A stretch of 64,000 nt of DNA from Aliagarivorans taiwanensis DSM 22990. GTDB lineage: Bacteria > Pseudomonadota > Gammaproteobacteria > Enterobacterales > Celerinatantimonadaceae. The translations under genes and the position numbers were made by a program. The notes under the pieces were generated by a model. The model made no database searches. It was not told where the DNA came from and saw nothing but the letters and a program-made list of their open reading frames with translations. This document shows positions 25,020 through 35,025 of the stretch, piece by piece. The stretch spans positions 45,044 to 109,043 of the forward strand of contig NZ_AUBZ01000018.1 of NCBI RefSeq assembly GCF_000429505.1. The letters are read 5' to 3'. The number at the start of each line of letters is the position of its first letter. Positions within the stretch are counted from its first letter, which is position 1.

Positions 25020-27038
25020 ATGAAAACCCGTTTTATTCCTTCTGTACTATCGCTGGCCATCGCTGTGTCATTTAACGCCAGTGCTGACTACGCAAGCTTG
25101 GAAAACTATCAAGGAAAGCCTGCCAGCGAGCATACCACTGCGGTCAATGCCGAGCTGGCCAAGCAACTGCCATGGCAGGATGTGTCAGCCTTTGAGCGCA
25201 CCCGCAAGGGCTTGATCGCCGAGTTTGGCGACCATCAGGCCGGCGAGCTAAAAAACCGTTTTGACTATATGTCGGATATGGACCTGCAAGATTTACCTGC
25301 CAGCGTGAATCCCTCTATCTGGCGACAGGGCATGCTTAACTACGCCGCAGGTGGCTTGTATCAGGTGACCGATGGGGTCTATCAAATCCGTGGCGCTGAC
25401 TTGTCGAACATGACTATCTATCGCAGCGATAATGGCTACGTCATCCATGACCCGCTGCTGTCGAAAGAGGCGGCTAGCGCTTCCTGGGAGTTTGCCAAGC
25501 TGCATCTGCCCGCGATTAATGGCGAGCACAAGATCACCGGTATGATCTACTCACACATGCATGGCGATCACTTCGGCGGCTCGCGCGGCATCGTTGAGTC
25601 GGGTGATTTTGCTGAGGGCGCTGAGATCTATGCGCCGAAAGACTTTATCAAAGAGCTGGCTGACGAGAACGTGATTGCTGGTACCGCCATGAGTCGCCGG
25701 GCTAACTACCAATATGGCACGACCTTGGGTAACGACCCGAAAGGGATCGTCGACAATGCGCTTGGGCTGGGCACCTCGCGAGGCAAGGTAACCTTGGTGG
25801 CGCCAACCCATGAAGTGCAGCCGCGCGAGAAGCTGATTACCATCGACGGGCTGGAGTTCCTTGCCATCAATATGCCCGGCGCCGAAGCGCCAGCAGAGAT
25901 GGTGTTGTATGTGCCCAAGTACCGCTCGCTCAATACCGCCGAGCTGACCTACGACGGAATGCATAATATCTACACCTTCCGCGGCGCCAAGGTGCGTGAT
26001 GCGCTAGTGTGGACCAAGTATCTTACCGAGCTCAAGCTGCGCTTCGTCGATAGCGGTCTGGTCGATAACATCCATGCTGCCCACTCCGCACCGGTGTGGA
26101 ACAACCCGGACAGTGAGCTGAATGAGATCAGCGAGTACATGACGCTGCAGCGCGACAACTATGGTTTTATCCATAACCAAGCGATGCGTCTGGCTAACCA
26201 TGGTGTCACCATCAACGATGTTGGTCGCGAGATTGAAAAGTTGGTGCCACAATCGCAGCTCGATACTTGGCACACCAATGGCTACCACGGCTCATACAGC
26301 CACAATGCGCGGGCGGTGGTGAACCTGTACTTGGGTTATCACGATATGAACCCGGTCAACACCAATCCGCTGCAAACTCAAGATAAGTCTTGCGTATATG
26401 TGCAAGCCGCTGGCGCTGAGGTGCTCTACCAAGCGGGCATGCAGCACTTTAACCAAGGCGAGTATCAGCAAGCCTCGCAGCTATTTAACGACTTGGTGCA
26501 GTGTCAGCCTGACAACACCCAGTATCGCTTTGCCTTGGCAGATAGCTTCGAGCAGCAGGGCTACCAGTCTGAGACTATGGCTTGGCGTAACTCTTACCTG
26601 CAAGGGGCGGTGGAACTGCGCACCGGCGAGATCCAGCCTTCCATCAAGCTGGCATCGCCTGATGTCATCGCCAATACCCCAACCGGTATGTTCCTGGACT
26701 TTATGGCGGTACAGCTTAACGCCGAGAAGGCCGAGCAAGCGGGGCTGAACTTCACCTTTGGCGTCGTTCACCCAGAGCTGGATGAGCAGTTCTACGGCGA
26801 GGTCTCCAACGCCAATATGGCTAACATTGAGGTGGATACCCTTCCGCGCACCGATGTGACACTGACCATCAGCAAAGGGGCTCTGACCCAGTTGGTGCTG
26901 GGGAACAGCGATCTGGATAGCTTGTTAAGCTCGGGCGCCGCTCAGCTCGAGGGCGATGGCGAGTTGCTTGAGAGCCTGATGGCGAGCTTGGACAGCTTCG
27001 ATGGCCTGTTCGAAATCTTACCCATGCCGCAGCGTTAA
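25020..27038 (+). CDS. Linear alkyl sulfatase (metallo-beta-lactamase type, SdsA1/YjcS-like)
   Basis: This 672-residue secreted enzyme has a signal peptide ending NASA. The N-terminal metallo-beta-lactamase domain carries the binuclear zinc motif YSHMHGDHFGGSRG near residue 180, then MPGAEAPAEMVLYVP near 285 and NIHAAHSAPVWNN near 345. A central dimerisation domain (YHGSYSHNARAVVNLYLGYHD) and a C-terminal SCP2-like domain follow. It hydrolyses primary alkyl sulfates such as SDS to alcohol and sulfate. ATG 25020 is preferred to ATG 25008 because GAGG lies 7 nt upstream. It is monocistronic and followed by a terminator. Together with the tau genes it gives this strain several ways to obtain sulfur or carbon from organosulfur compounds. 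Confidence 0.88.
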   Translation: MKTRFIPSVLSLAIAVSFNASADYASLENYQGKPASEHTTAVNAELAKQLPWQDVSAFERTRKGLIAEFGDHQAGELKNRFDYMSDMDLQDLPASVNPSIWRQGMLNYAAGGLYQVTDGVYQIRGADLSNMTIYRSDNGYVIHDPLLSKEAASASWEFAKLHLPAINGEHKITGMIYSHMHGDHFGGSRGIVESGDFAEGAEIYAPKDFIKELADENVIAGTAMSRRANYQYGTTLGNDPKGIVDNALGLGTSRGKVTLVAPTHEVQPREKLITIDGLEFLAINMPGAEAPAEMVLYVPKYRSLNTAELTYDGMHNIYTFRGAKVRDALVWTKYLTELKLRFVDSGLVDNIHAAHSAPVWNNPDSELNEISEYMTLQRDNYGFIHNQAMRLANHGVTINDVGREIEKLVPQSQLDTWHTNGYHGSYSHNARAVVNLYLGYHDMNPVNTNPLQTQDKSCVYVQAAGAEVLYQAGMQHFNQGEYQQASQLFNDLVQCQPDNTQYRFALADSFEQQGYQSETMAWRNSYLQGAVELRTGEIQPSIKLASPDVIANTPTGMFLDFMAVQLNAEKAEQAGLNFTFGVVHPELDEQFYGEVSNANMANIEVDTLPRTDVTLTISKGALTQLVLGNSDLDSLLSSGAAQLEGDGELLESLMASLDSFDGLFEILPMPQR

Positions 27039-27054
27039 GTTCGGTAGCGTAAAG

Positions 27055-27082
27055 AAAAGCCCTCCTATCTTGGAGGGCTTTT
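27055..27082 (+). terminator. Rho-independent terminator of the alkylsulfatase gene
   Basis: AAAAGCCCTCC (27055-27065) pairs with GGAGGGCTTTT (27072-27082) over a 6-nt loop, 16 bp after the stop codon. The symmetrical A and T flanks mean it can also serve the convergent kinase gene. Confidence 0.85.
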
Positions 27083-27113
27083 GGCTTCTGGACGAGAATA
27101 TCCAGCTAGCGCC

Positions 27114-29582
27114 CTAAGACGATTGCTCAACGGATTGCTTGGTCAGCCACTTATTCAATGAGTCTTCTAGAGTTTTCTTGTTGATGGGCTTGGTCAGGTA
27201 ATCGTCCATCCCGGCGTCGAGGCATTTCTCCCGGTCGCCCTGCATGGCGTTGGCGGTCATGGCGATGATCGGCACCTGCTGATTGATGTTGGGATCGTTT
27301 GAGTTGCGGATCCGTTGGGTGGCTTCGTAGCCATCCATCTCGGGCATCAGGCAGTCCATATACACCAAGTCATAGTCCGCATCGCCGGCCAAGGCGGCTA
27401 AGGCCTCTTGGCCGCTGTCGGCTTTGTCGGCGCGGATGCGCTTGCTCAGCATCGATTGCAGCACTAGCTGGTTGGTGGTGACATCGTCGACGATCAACAC
27501 GTGGGCCTTGTACTGAGGCCGCTGATTCGGGGTATCTGGGGTAACCATGATCTGTTTGGCGCGGGCATCTTCTATACCCGAGACTTTTCTAAGAATGTTG
27601 AGTAGATCTGCCTGCTGCATCGGCTTGGTGAGGTAGCCACTAAAGCCGATGTGTTTAAACAAGGAGGAGTCGCCCATCTGTGCCACCGAGGAGTGCATAA
27701 TCAGCTTGGTGCTCTTAAGTCTGGGATCGGCTAGGACCCGTTCGGCTAGCTCGACACCGCTCATCTCGGGCATTTGGTAATCGATTATAGCAATGGTAAA
27801 GGGTTTGCCGAGGTCGTCGGCTAGTTGTAAGGCTTCAAGAGCCTGCTCCCCAGAGCTGACTGAGTGATGCTCGATCTGCCAAATCTTGAGTAAGCTATCG
27901 AGCAGGTTGCGGTTGGTGGCCACATCGTCCACCACCAAGATCCGTTGCTGCTGCAGGTTGCCGCAAGGCAGGTAGACCACAGCGTTGTCTGGCGCGTGCT
28001 GCAAGGGTAGGGTAAACCAGAAGGTCGAGCCCTCGCCGGGGGTACTGATAACCCCTATCTCGCCGCCCATCATCTCGGTGAGGGTTTTACAGATGGCCAA
28101 ACCTAGGCCGGTGCCGCCGTACTTGCGGGTGGTGGAGCTATCGGCTTGGGAGAAGCGGGTAAATAGCTTTTCTTGCTGCTCTGGCTTGATACCGATACCT
28201 TTGTCGACCACCTCAAAGCGCAGCTGATTGGCCGATTCAAGCTGCTGCTCAACCCTTATATTCACCGCAATCTCGCCATGCTCGGTAAACTTAATCGCAT
28301 TGTTTACCAAGTTACTCAACACCTGACGGATCCGGCCGGGATCGCCGCGATAGCACTGATCGATAACCGGAGTGGCAGGGCAGATCAGCTGAATGCCTTT
28401 GCGCTCGGCAGAGATGTAGAGCATGCCGCCGACATCTTCCACCAACTCGCCGAGGTCGAAATCCACCGATTCCAGCTCAATCTTGCCAGCCTCAATCTTC
28501 GAGAAATCGAGGATGTCGTTGATGATCGCTAGCAAAGACTCGGCACTGTTCTTGGCCGTTTCGGTCATTCTCAGCTGCTGCTCGTCTAAGTCGGTATCCA
28601 ACAGTAGATTGGTCATGCCGATAACCCCGTTCATCGGGGTGCGGATCTCATGGCTCATGGTCGACAGAAACTCGCTCTTGGCGCGGGCGGCGGCCTCGGC
28701 GTTCTTGCGTTCTTCGCGTAGCTTTTGGTTGTAATCACGCATCTGCAGGTCGCTTTTCACTAAGCTTTGCGCCATCTCATTGAGGCCAACGGTCAGCTCG
28801 GCCAACTCGTCTCTCCCTTGCAAGTGCTCGCTGGAAGCCAGCAGCCGTTGGCCTTGTTTAAGTTTGCCTCGCGACACTTGCTTGGTGGCATCGCGCAGTA
28901 GGCGAATGCGTTTCTTGACTCGATTAGCGGCCCAAACCGCCACCAATATTGAGGCGGCCGCAGCCAGAAAGGTGCCGAGAAACAGCACCATGCTGGTTTG
29001 GTTGGCGGAGTGTTGTGATTTTTCGATGCGTACCGCAATCAGCTTGTTCTCACTCTCAATAAAGCGGGCAATCTTGGTACGGGTGGCATCAATGATGTTT
29101 TTGCCAACCTCTTGTTGCACCAGCTCCACAATGCTCTGCATCGAGGCTTGACCATCACTGACCAGTTCTCGCTGTAGGATCTCCTTGTACGCCGCCTCTT
29201 TCAGCTATTGGTCGTGTAGCTCGCCAATCGTGGCCAAGCGTTCAACCTGAGCCGGGTTATCGCTGACTTGGTTGGATAGCGCGGCCAGCTTTTGATCCCA
29301 CACACTTAATGACGCGTGAAAGGGCTCGAGAAAGGCTTCGTTGCCGGTGAGCAGATAGCCGCGTTTACCGGTTTCCATATCCACCACCAGGCTCAGCAGC
29401 TCTTGGGCGCGGGCTATCGCCTTGTGGGTGTGGGCGACCCAGTGGTTGTCTTCCACCATCGATTGGGTGTTCTGGTAGGCAGAGACTGACACTAGCAGCA
29501 TCAGTAGCACCGGAATGGCAAAGCTACCCAGTAACTTCTTCTGTACAGAGAGGTTTTCAACGCGAAGGATCAGTGAGGGCAT
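27114..29582 (-). pseudogene. CHASE3-HAMP hybrid histidine kinase interrupted by one amber codon
   Basis: The frame is continuous over 823 codons except for a single in-frame TAG at 29207-29205, within the periplasmic sensor ([18 protein letters not shown]). The 5' piece encodes a membrane anchor and a CHASE3 domain (VDMETGKRGYLLTGNEAF). The 3' piece encodes the second membrane span, HAMP, a HisKA block ([19 protein letters not shown]), an HATPase_c block ([13 protein letters not shown]) and two receiver domains, each with its phospho-Asp (IIDYQMPEM and [13 protein letters not shown]). No Hpt domain is present. The intact protein would be a BarA/TorS-like sensor relay. One nonsense change (CAG to TAG would suffice) could be real decay, a phase variant or a sequence error. 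Internal restart at ATG 29141 would leave a kinase without its CHASE3 domain. Confidence 0.8.
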
Positions 29583-29680
29583 ATCAAACCAGCGAGTAAT
29601 GAATGGAATAGTTTTCAGTCTAGAACAAGTGTCTGATTTGTTAGTAATCAGAGGCTTGAATTTGGCGAGGGCTTAATAAG

Positions 29681-29712
29681 AAAAAGGCTGGAAGTATGTA
29701 CTCCCAGCCTTT
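29681..29712 (-). terminator. Rho-independent terminator of tauABC
   Basis: Read on the minus strand, AAAGGCTGG (29712-29704) pairs with CCAGCCTTT (29691-29683) and is followed by a T-rich tail. It lies about 20 bp after the tauC stop. Confidence 0.85.
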
Positions 29713-29733
29713 GATAAAACCAATAACAACGGG

Positions 29734-30711
29734 TTAGATCTGCCCTTTCCAAGGCACCAGCTTGGTTTCCATATAGCGCATCAGCATATCGAACAGGTAG
29801 GCAATCACCCCGATAATCACAATCCCGGCAATCACTACATCCGTCACCAAGAACTCCGAGGCGTTCAGCACCATAAAGCCGATACCGCGCTCAGCGGCGA
29901 CCATCTCGGCGGCCACCAAGGTGGTCCAGCCAAAGCCGATGGCGATGCGCATACCGGTCAGGATATCTGGCAGAGCACCGTGTAGAATCACCTGGGTCAC
30001 CACTTGCCTGCGGCTCGCGCCCATCGAGTAGGCCACTTGGATCTGCTCAATCTTCACCGAGCTGACACCAGCGCGGGCACTGAGCACCACTGGGGCCAAC
30101 ATAGCGAGGAAGATCAGCATAATCTTGCTGCTCTCATCGATACCCATCCAGATAATCACCAATGGCAGGTAAGCCAGCGGCGGCAGAGGGCGGTAGAACT
30201 CAATCAGCGGATCGAAGATCCCGCGCATCACCCGGCTGCAGCCAATCGCCACACCTAGAGGAATACCAATCAGGCAGGCCAAGGCAAAGGAGCCGAAGAT
30301 CCGCCCCAGACTGGCCGCTAAGTGCTGGCCCAAGGTAGCGCCGGAGAAGCCATCGAGGGTGATATCGACCATCCGTGCCACCACATCCACCGGCGAGGGC
30401 AAGAACAGCGGGCGCACCATGCCGGTTTCAGTGACCAAGGCCCACAGGCCGATAAAGAACAGGGTGGAGAACAGCGCGATGATGCGGCTGTCGCCAGCGC
30501 CGGGCTGGCCGTAGTACTCGCCGCTGGCCACCGGTGAGCCTTTTTGCAGCTTGTTTAGCTGGCGGACAATCATTTGCGCGAAGGGGGTGAGCTCGCGGCC
30601 ATTGCTGCTTGTGGTGACAGCAGGTGCGGGCTTGTTGATGCTAGGTTTGGTTGCCTCGGCGCTCTCAGGCATCTCACTGAGCGCATCCATGGGTAGGCTG
30701 TTGCTCGTCAT
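29734..30711 (-). CDS. tauC: Taurine ABC transporter permease
   Basis: This 325-residue inner-membrane permease of the TauC/SsuC family has six spans after a longer than usual 60-residue cytoplasmic N-terminus rich in Pro and Ser. Markers are VRPLFLPSPVDVVARMVD, GIPLGVAIGCSRVMRGIFDP and the EAA loop AYSMGASRRQVVTQVILHGAL. ATG 30711 has AGGAG 7 nt upstream and is preferred to GTG 30717. The gene begins 8 bp after the tauB stop. It forms the pore for taurine (or another alkanesulfonate) uptake. Confidence 0.87.
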   Translation of the reverse strand: MTSNSLPMDALSEMPESAEATKPSINKPAPAVTTSSNGRELTPFAQMIVRQLNKLQKGSPVASGEYYGQPGAGDSRIIALFSTLFFIGLWALVTETGMVRPLFLPSPVDVVARMVDITLDGFSGATLGQHLAASLGRIFGSFALACLIGIPLGVAIGCSRVMRGIFDPLIEFYRPLPPLAYLPLVIIWMGIDESSKIMLIFLAMLAPVVLSARAGVSSVKIEQIQVAYSMGASRRQVVTQVILHGALPDILTGMRIAIGFGWTTLVAAEMVAAERGIGFMVLNASEFLVTDVVIAGIVIIGVIAYLFDMLMRYMETKLVPWKGQI

Positions 30712-30719
30712 AATCACTC

Positions 30720-31556
30720 CTAGGCTGCGATTTCATCGCCGTGAATAATGGCGAGGATCTTCTCGCGCATCGCAATAAACTCAGGGCTGGATTTCACCTG
30801 ACGGGCATTGCGGGTCTCGAGAAATTGTTGGTTAAAGTTGAGTTCAAACTCGTGGGTAATCCGGCCGGGGCGCGGCGACATTACGATCAGGCGAGTCGCC
30901 AGTAGCAGCGCTTCATCCACGTCGTGGGTGATGAAGAACATCATCTTGTGGGTCTCGCGCCACACATCCAGCAGTAGTTCTTGTAGTGATTCGCGGGTCA
31001 GCGCATCCAGCGCGCCGAGTGGCTCATCCAGTAGTAGCATCTGCGGGTCGTTGGTCAGGGCGCGGGCAATACCGACACGTTGCTGCATCCCGCCGGAGAG
31101 TTGGTAGATCTTGTGCTGGTGGAAGTCTTCAAGGCCCACCAGTTTGAGAAACTTAGCGGCGCGTTCGCGGCGCTCTTGCTTGTCGACCCCTTGTAGCTTG
31201 AGGCCGAACTCGGTGTTTTCAATCACATTTAGCCAAGGCAGCAAGGCGTGCTTTTGAAACACCACCCCGCGGTCTGCGCCGGGGCCGGTGACTTCGTCGC
31301 CGATATCCAGCCCAACGGCAACCCGTGGGTAGCCTTCGATTCGACTATCGCCCAAGGTGAGGTAGCCATCGGTGGGGCGGATAAAGCCGGCAATCAGGTT
31401 GAGCAGGGTGGTCTTGCCGCAGCCAGAAGCACCCAACGCAACGACCAGATCGCCTTGCTCGATAGTCAGGTTGACTTCATTAAGGGCGGTGACTGGGTCA
31501 CCGCCTTGAGCTGCAGGATAGACAACCGAGACGTCGTGGATCTTTAACTTATTCAT
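30720..31556 (-). CDS. tauB: Taurine ABC transporter ATPase
   Basis: This 278-residue ABC ATPase has Walker A GASGCGKTTLLNLIAGF (near residue 42), signature YQLSGGMQQRVGIARAL and Walker B MLLLDEPLGALDALTRE. The D-loop and H-loop (ITHDVDEALLLATRL) are intact. The sequence is close to TauB/SsuB-type ATPases. AGGAA precedes ATG 31556. It lies between tauA and tauC in a three-gene operon, the standard tau order. Confidence 0.9.
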   Translation of the reverse strand: MNKLKIHDVSVVYPAAQGGDPVTALNEVNLTIEQGDLVVALGASGCGKTTLLNLIAGFIRPTDGYLTLGDSRIEGYPRVAVGLDIGDEVTGPGADRGVVFQKHALLPWLNVIENTEFGLKLQGVDKQERRERAAKFLKLVGLEDFHQHKIYQLSGGMQQRVGIARALTNDPQMLLLDEPLGALDALTRESLQELLLDVWRETHKMMFFITHDVDEALLLATRLIVMSPRPGRITHEFELNFNQQFLETRNARQVKSSPEFIAMREKILAIIHGDEIAA

Positions 31557-31613
31557 GGTTGGTTCCTGTGCTGATTCAGATAGTTGCTTATTACGTTTGT
31601 GGCCTGCGCGCTG

Positions 31614-32621
31614 TTACATCTCGGCAGCGGCTTCAGCAAAGCTGGTATTCACAAACTGGCTGTAGTCAGGCAGCAGCTCGTTAATCTTCTTCTGCTCTTT
31701 CAAAAACTCAGAGGTGAACTGTAGTGACTTGGTGGCACCGCCATCTGCGCCACAGCCCAGCCAGGCACAGCTCAATTGTGTGTCGATATCTGGGAAGTCG
31801 TACAGGGCCAGTACTTCAGGCACGGTTGAGACTTCGCCGCCGCTTACTTTGGCAATCGATTGGGCAATCGGGTGATCGGGCGTGAAGGCCTGTTTGTTGG
31901 CACGATACTCTGCATCCAAGTCGGAGATGATCTTCACCAGCTTGTTCATAAACTCGGTGTTTTCTGCGGCGAACTCGGTGCCAACCACCAGGCCATCGAA
32001 GGTTGGCTTGCCCCAAGCGCTGAGGGTGGCTGAGGAGATCAGCACCTTACCGCTTTGCTTGATGGTGCCAAGGGCTGGATCCCAGATAAATGCGCCGTCG
32101 ATATCGCCGCGCTGCCATGCTGCCGCAATGGCGTTAGGCTGCATGTTAATCAGCTTCACGTCTTTCTCGGTCAGGCCGAACTGCTCCAGTGCGAACAGGG
32201 CGTGGAAGTGGGTGGTTGACACAAAGGGCACCGCAATGCGCTTGCCAACCAAGTCTTTCGGTTCATTGATGCCTGAGTCTTCATGTACCACCAGTGCTTC
32301 TGCATCGGCGATGTTCTCCAGAATCCAGAACAGCTGCATATCAACGCCACGGCTTACCGCACTGGCAATCGGGCTGGAACCGGCCGAGGTGATATCCACC
32401 GCGCCCGCGGCCATGGCGGTCATCGCTTTCGCGCCAGAGTCGAAGCGACGCCACTTAATGGTGTAGCCGGTTTCTTTCTCAACCAGTTGTTGGTCGATAG
32501 CGTGCTTCCATGGGTTAAACATTCCCTGATACCCAATGGTGACTTCTTTGGCGCTGACGCTGGCAGCCATGACAGCTGCAGTAATGGCGACAAGGCCTCG
32601 TTTCAAAATTCGTGTGTTCAT
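31614..32621 (-). CDS. tauA: Taurine ABC transporter substrate-binding protein
   Basis: This 335-residue periplasmic protein has a signal peptide (LVAITAAVMAASVSA, cleaved before KEVTIGYQ). TauA-type markers are GYQGMFNPWKHAID, IKWRRFDSGAKAMTAMAAG, TSAGSSPIASAVSRGVD and AAWQRGDIDGAFIWDPALG. Two Cys near the C-terminus (SCAWLGCGADGG) are a typical TauA disulfide region. It is the first gene of tauABC and lies divergent to the MocR-type regulator. AAGGATG precedes the ATG. Confidence 0.9.
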   Translation of the reverse strand: MNTRILKRGLVAITAAVMAASVSAKEVTIGYQGMFNPWKHAIDQQLVEKETGYTIKWRRFDSGAKAMTAMAAGAVDITSAGSSPIASAVSRGVDMQLFWILENIADAEALVVHEDSGINEPKDLVGKRIAVPFVSTTHFHALFALEQFGLTEKDVKLINMQPNAIAAAWQRGDIDGAFIWDPALGTIKQSGKVLISSATLSAWGKPTFDGLVVGTEFAAENTEFMNKLVKIISDLDAEYRANKQAFTPDHPIAQSIAKVSGGEVSTVPEVLALYDFPDIDTQLSCAWLGCGADGGATKSLQFTSEFLKEQKKINELLPDYSQFVNTSFAEAAAEM

Positions 32622-32645
32622 AACTCATCCTTTGTTACTTAAACG

Positions 32646-32730
32646 ACCGATGGACCGTGATTGAGGTTCATCTTTAAGTTACTTGCGCGTATTCCCATGA
32701 CTTAGGGCCAATTTTTTAAATCGTTGGTCC
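32646..32730. promoter_or_regulatory. Candidate TauR sites between tauA and tauR
   Basis: The divergent promoter region contains TGGACC (32651-32656), GGGCCAA (32705-32711) and TTGGTCC (32724-32730); the last reads CTGGACCAA on the minus strand, towards tauA. CTGGAC-type repeats are described for MocR-family TauR proteins, so these are plausible binding sites. Their exact register is uncertain. Confidence 0.4.
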
Positions 32731-32835
32731 AGCGTCTGCTGGCTGTATTTTGTTCGTGGCTGGCGGAGAAATTGCAGTGCCTACCTTCACTAATGGGGTG
32801 CAATGCAAGATTTCGTCCTGATTCAGGGAGGGTGT

Positions 32836-34338
32836 ATGACCGAGCTACTAATTAATCTGGAACTCAAGCCGGGTAAGAGCTATCAGCGGCAGATCCGAGA
32901 GAAACTCGTTGAATTAATTAGCAAAGGCCAGTTTGGCGGGCGCCCGCTGCCGTCCAGCCGTAGGATGGCTAAGCTGCTGGGGGTATCGCGAAACACCGTG
33001 GTTCTGGTCTATGAAAGCCTGGTGGATGAGGGCTATTTATTGGCAAAAGAGCGCAGTGGTTTCTTTGTAAACCCGGAAGTTCAGGAGGCAAGCCTCCCCA
33101 AGGTAGTGCAAAACCCTACTGATAATAAGGATAATGCGCCAAAGTGGAGCGCACGTATCCAGCACCAGCCCAGCGCCTATAGTCGACTAAATAAAGACAA
33201 GGCCTGGCTCAGTTATCCCTATCCCTTTATCTATGGGCAGATCGAAGCCAAAGAGTTCCCCATCTACCAGTGGCGCGAATGCCTGCGCATCGCCCAGAGC
33301 CGCAACAGCCTGCACGAGTGGGTGGAAGATTACATCGACGATGATGCCCCCGAGCTGGTGGCGCAGATCCGCCAGCAGATCCTCTCAAAGCGCGGCATCG
33401 TGGCCGAAGAGGGCGAGGTGCTGGTGACCATGGGCACCCAGAACTCGCTGTTTATGCTGGCCTCTCTACTGGCTGGGCCGCAGGTGAAGGTAGGCATGGA
33501 AGACCCCGGCTATGCCGATCTGCGCAACATCTTTAGGTATCAGCAGGCCCAGCTTAAGCCCTTGGACTTGGACGATCAGGGCCTGGTGCTAGGCGAGCAA
33601 CTGCGTGATTGCGACTATGTGTGTGTAACCCCAAGCCATCAGTATCCCACCACCGTGACCATGCCACTTGAGCGGCGCCAACGCTTATTGGCGCAAGCGG
33701 AGCGGGACGACTTTCTGGTGGTAGAAGATGACTACGAAAGCGAGGTTAACTTTATTGAAGCGCCGCTACCGGCACTCAAAAGCCTCGATAGCAGCGGCCG
33801 GGTGATCTACGTGGGCAGCCTGTCTAAGTCGCTCTCGCCGGGCCTGCGGTTGGGCTATATTGTCGCGGATCGCCGTCTCATTGATGAACTGCGTGCACTG
33901 CGCCGACTTAACTATCGCCATCCGCCCGCTAACAACCAACGCACCTTGGCGCTGTTTATTGCACAGGGCTATTACGATAGCCATGTACGCCGAATGCGCC
34001 GCCTCTACGAGCAAAAATGGTGGCAGGTAAAACAAGGGCTGGATCGCTATCTAAGCCATTGCCAGCTGCACTCTACCCCCGGTAGCTTTTGTTTTTGGCT
34101 GGGGCTGCCCGATGGTCTTAGCAGCGAGTACTTGGTTGCGGAGGCGGCTAAGCTGGGGATCTTGGTCGAATCGGGCGATAGCCTGTTCTTCAACGGCATG
34201 CCCGAGCAGCACTATATCCGCATTGGCTTCTCGGCCATTGAGAGTGATAGGATTGAAGCGGGCTTGAGCAAACTGGGTGAGCTGATTAGCCAGCTCACCG
34301 GTTTACCCAGACCGGCCAAGGCGAAGAGTGTCGCCTGA
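32836..34338 (+). CDS. tauR: MocR-family regulator of taurine genes (GntR HTH fused to aminotransferase domain)
   Basis: This 500-residue protein has a GntR winged HTH at residues 1-75 (SYQRQIREKLVELI; LPSSRRMAKLLGVSRNTVVL) joined to a class I aminotransferase-like domain with EDPGYADLRNIF, VTPSHQYPTTVTMPL and the PLP Lys in VGSLSKSLSPGLRLGYIV. This is the MocR architecture shared by TauR, GabR and PdxR. I chose ATG 32836, with GGAGGG just upstream, over ATG 32803. It is divergent from tauABC and therefore probably activates tauABC, and perhaps tpa, when PLP and taurine react in its aminotransferase domain. Confidence 0.85.
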   Translation: MTELLINLELKPGKSYQRQIREKLVELISKGQFGGRPLPSSRRMAKLLGVSRNTVVLVYESLVDEGYLLAKERSGFFVNPEVQEASLPKVVQNPTDNKDNAPKWSARIQHQPSAYSRLNKDKAWLSYPYPFIYGQIEAKEFPIYQWRECLRIAQSRNSLHEWVEDYIDDDAPELVAQIRQQILSKRGIVAEEGEVLVTMGTQNSLFMLASLLAGPQVKVGMEDPGYADLRNIFRYQQAQLKPLDLDDQGLVLGEQLRDCDYVCVTPSHQYPTTVTMPLERRQRLLAQAERDDFLVVEDDYESEVNFIEAPLPALKSLDSSGRVIYVGSLSKSLSPGLRLGYIVADRRLIDELRALRRLNYRHPPANNQRTLALFIAQGYYDSHVRRMRRLYEQKWWQVKQGLDRYLSHCQLHSTPGSFCFWLGLPDGLSSEYLVAEAAKLGILVESGDSLFFNGMPEQHYIRIGFSAIESDRIEAGLSKLGELISQLTGLPRPAKAKSVA

Positions 34339-34358
34339 CTAGGTTGGGCGGCTAGGCG

Positions 34359-34868
34359 TTAGTAGAATGCTGGGTGGTAGCTTACGTCGCCATTTGGCTT
34401 TTGAGCGCTCATCGCAAGCGCCATAAAGTAATCCTGAGGGATACCCGGGAAGACAATGGTGTCATCGTGCTTAAAGCCAAATCGTCCGTAATAGCTAGGG
34501 TCCCCCATCACCACTAAGCCTTCAGCGCCTTGTTGCTGCATCATTTCCAGCGCTTGGCGGATGAGTTGCGATCCCACGCCTTTCCCTTGCTTAGCAGGTA
34601 GCACCGATACCGGGCCAAGACCAAACCAGTGCTGCCCGACTTCCGCCTCACCAATCTTCACTGGAGACAAGGCGATATGGCCGACTATCTCTCCATCAAC
34701 CTCCGCTACTAGTGACAGGCTAAGCGCGCCGGCCTCACGCAGTTTGTCTACGATCACATGCTCGGTGGGCTCAGCGCCGGGTTCATGATGGGGATGGCCT
34801 TTAAACGCGGCATAGGTCAGCGCGCGGATGGAATCGATGTCGGCTAGGGCTTCGTGACGTATTTGCAT
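34359..34868 (-). CDS. GNAT-family N-acetyltransferase (YhbS-like)
   Basis: This 169-residue acetyltransferase has the pyrophosphate-binding loop PAKQGKGVGSQLIRQALEMM near residue 94 and the family-typical VMGDPSYYGRFGFKHDDTI. The length and the GPVSVLPAKQGKG block are those of YhbS-type proteins. The substrate is unknown. It converges on tauR with 20 bp between stops. Confidence 0.82.
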   Translation of the reverse strand: MQIRHEALADIDSIRALTYAAFKGHPHHEPGAEPTEHVIVDKLREAGALSLSLVAEVDGEIVGHIALSPVKIGEAEVGQHWFGLGPVSVLPAKQGKGVGSQLIRQALEMMQQQGAEGLVVMGDPSYYGRFGFKHDDTIVFPGIPQDYFMALAMSAQKPNGDVSYHPAFY

Positions 34869-35025
34869 GCGGGGTCTTCGTAATAACTAAATGAATATCG
34901 CACATCCTAAACTATGGAGTTATAGACAGGTCAACACTCCTTAATCAATAAAGCACTGATTGGTAGCGGCTCCACGCCGCACACTAGCGGCTATTCTTGA
35001 GGGATACTTACAAAAGGAGTTCAAT

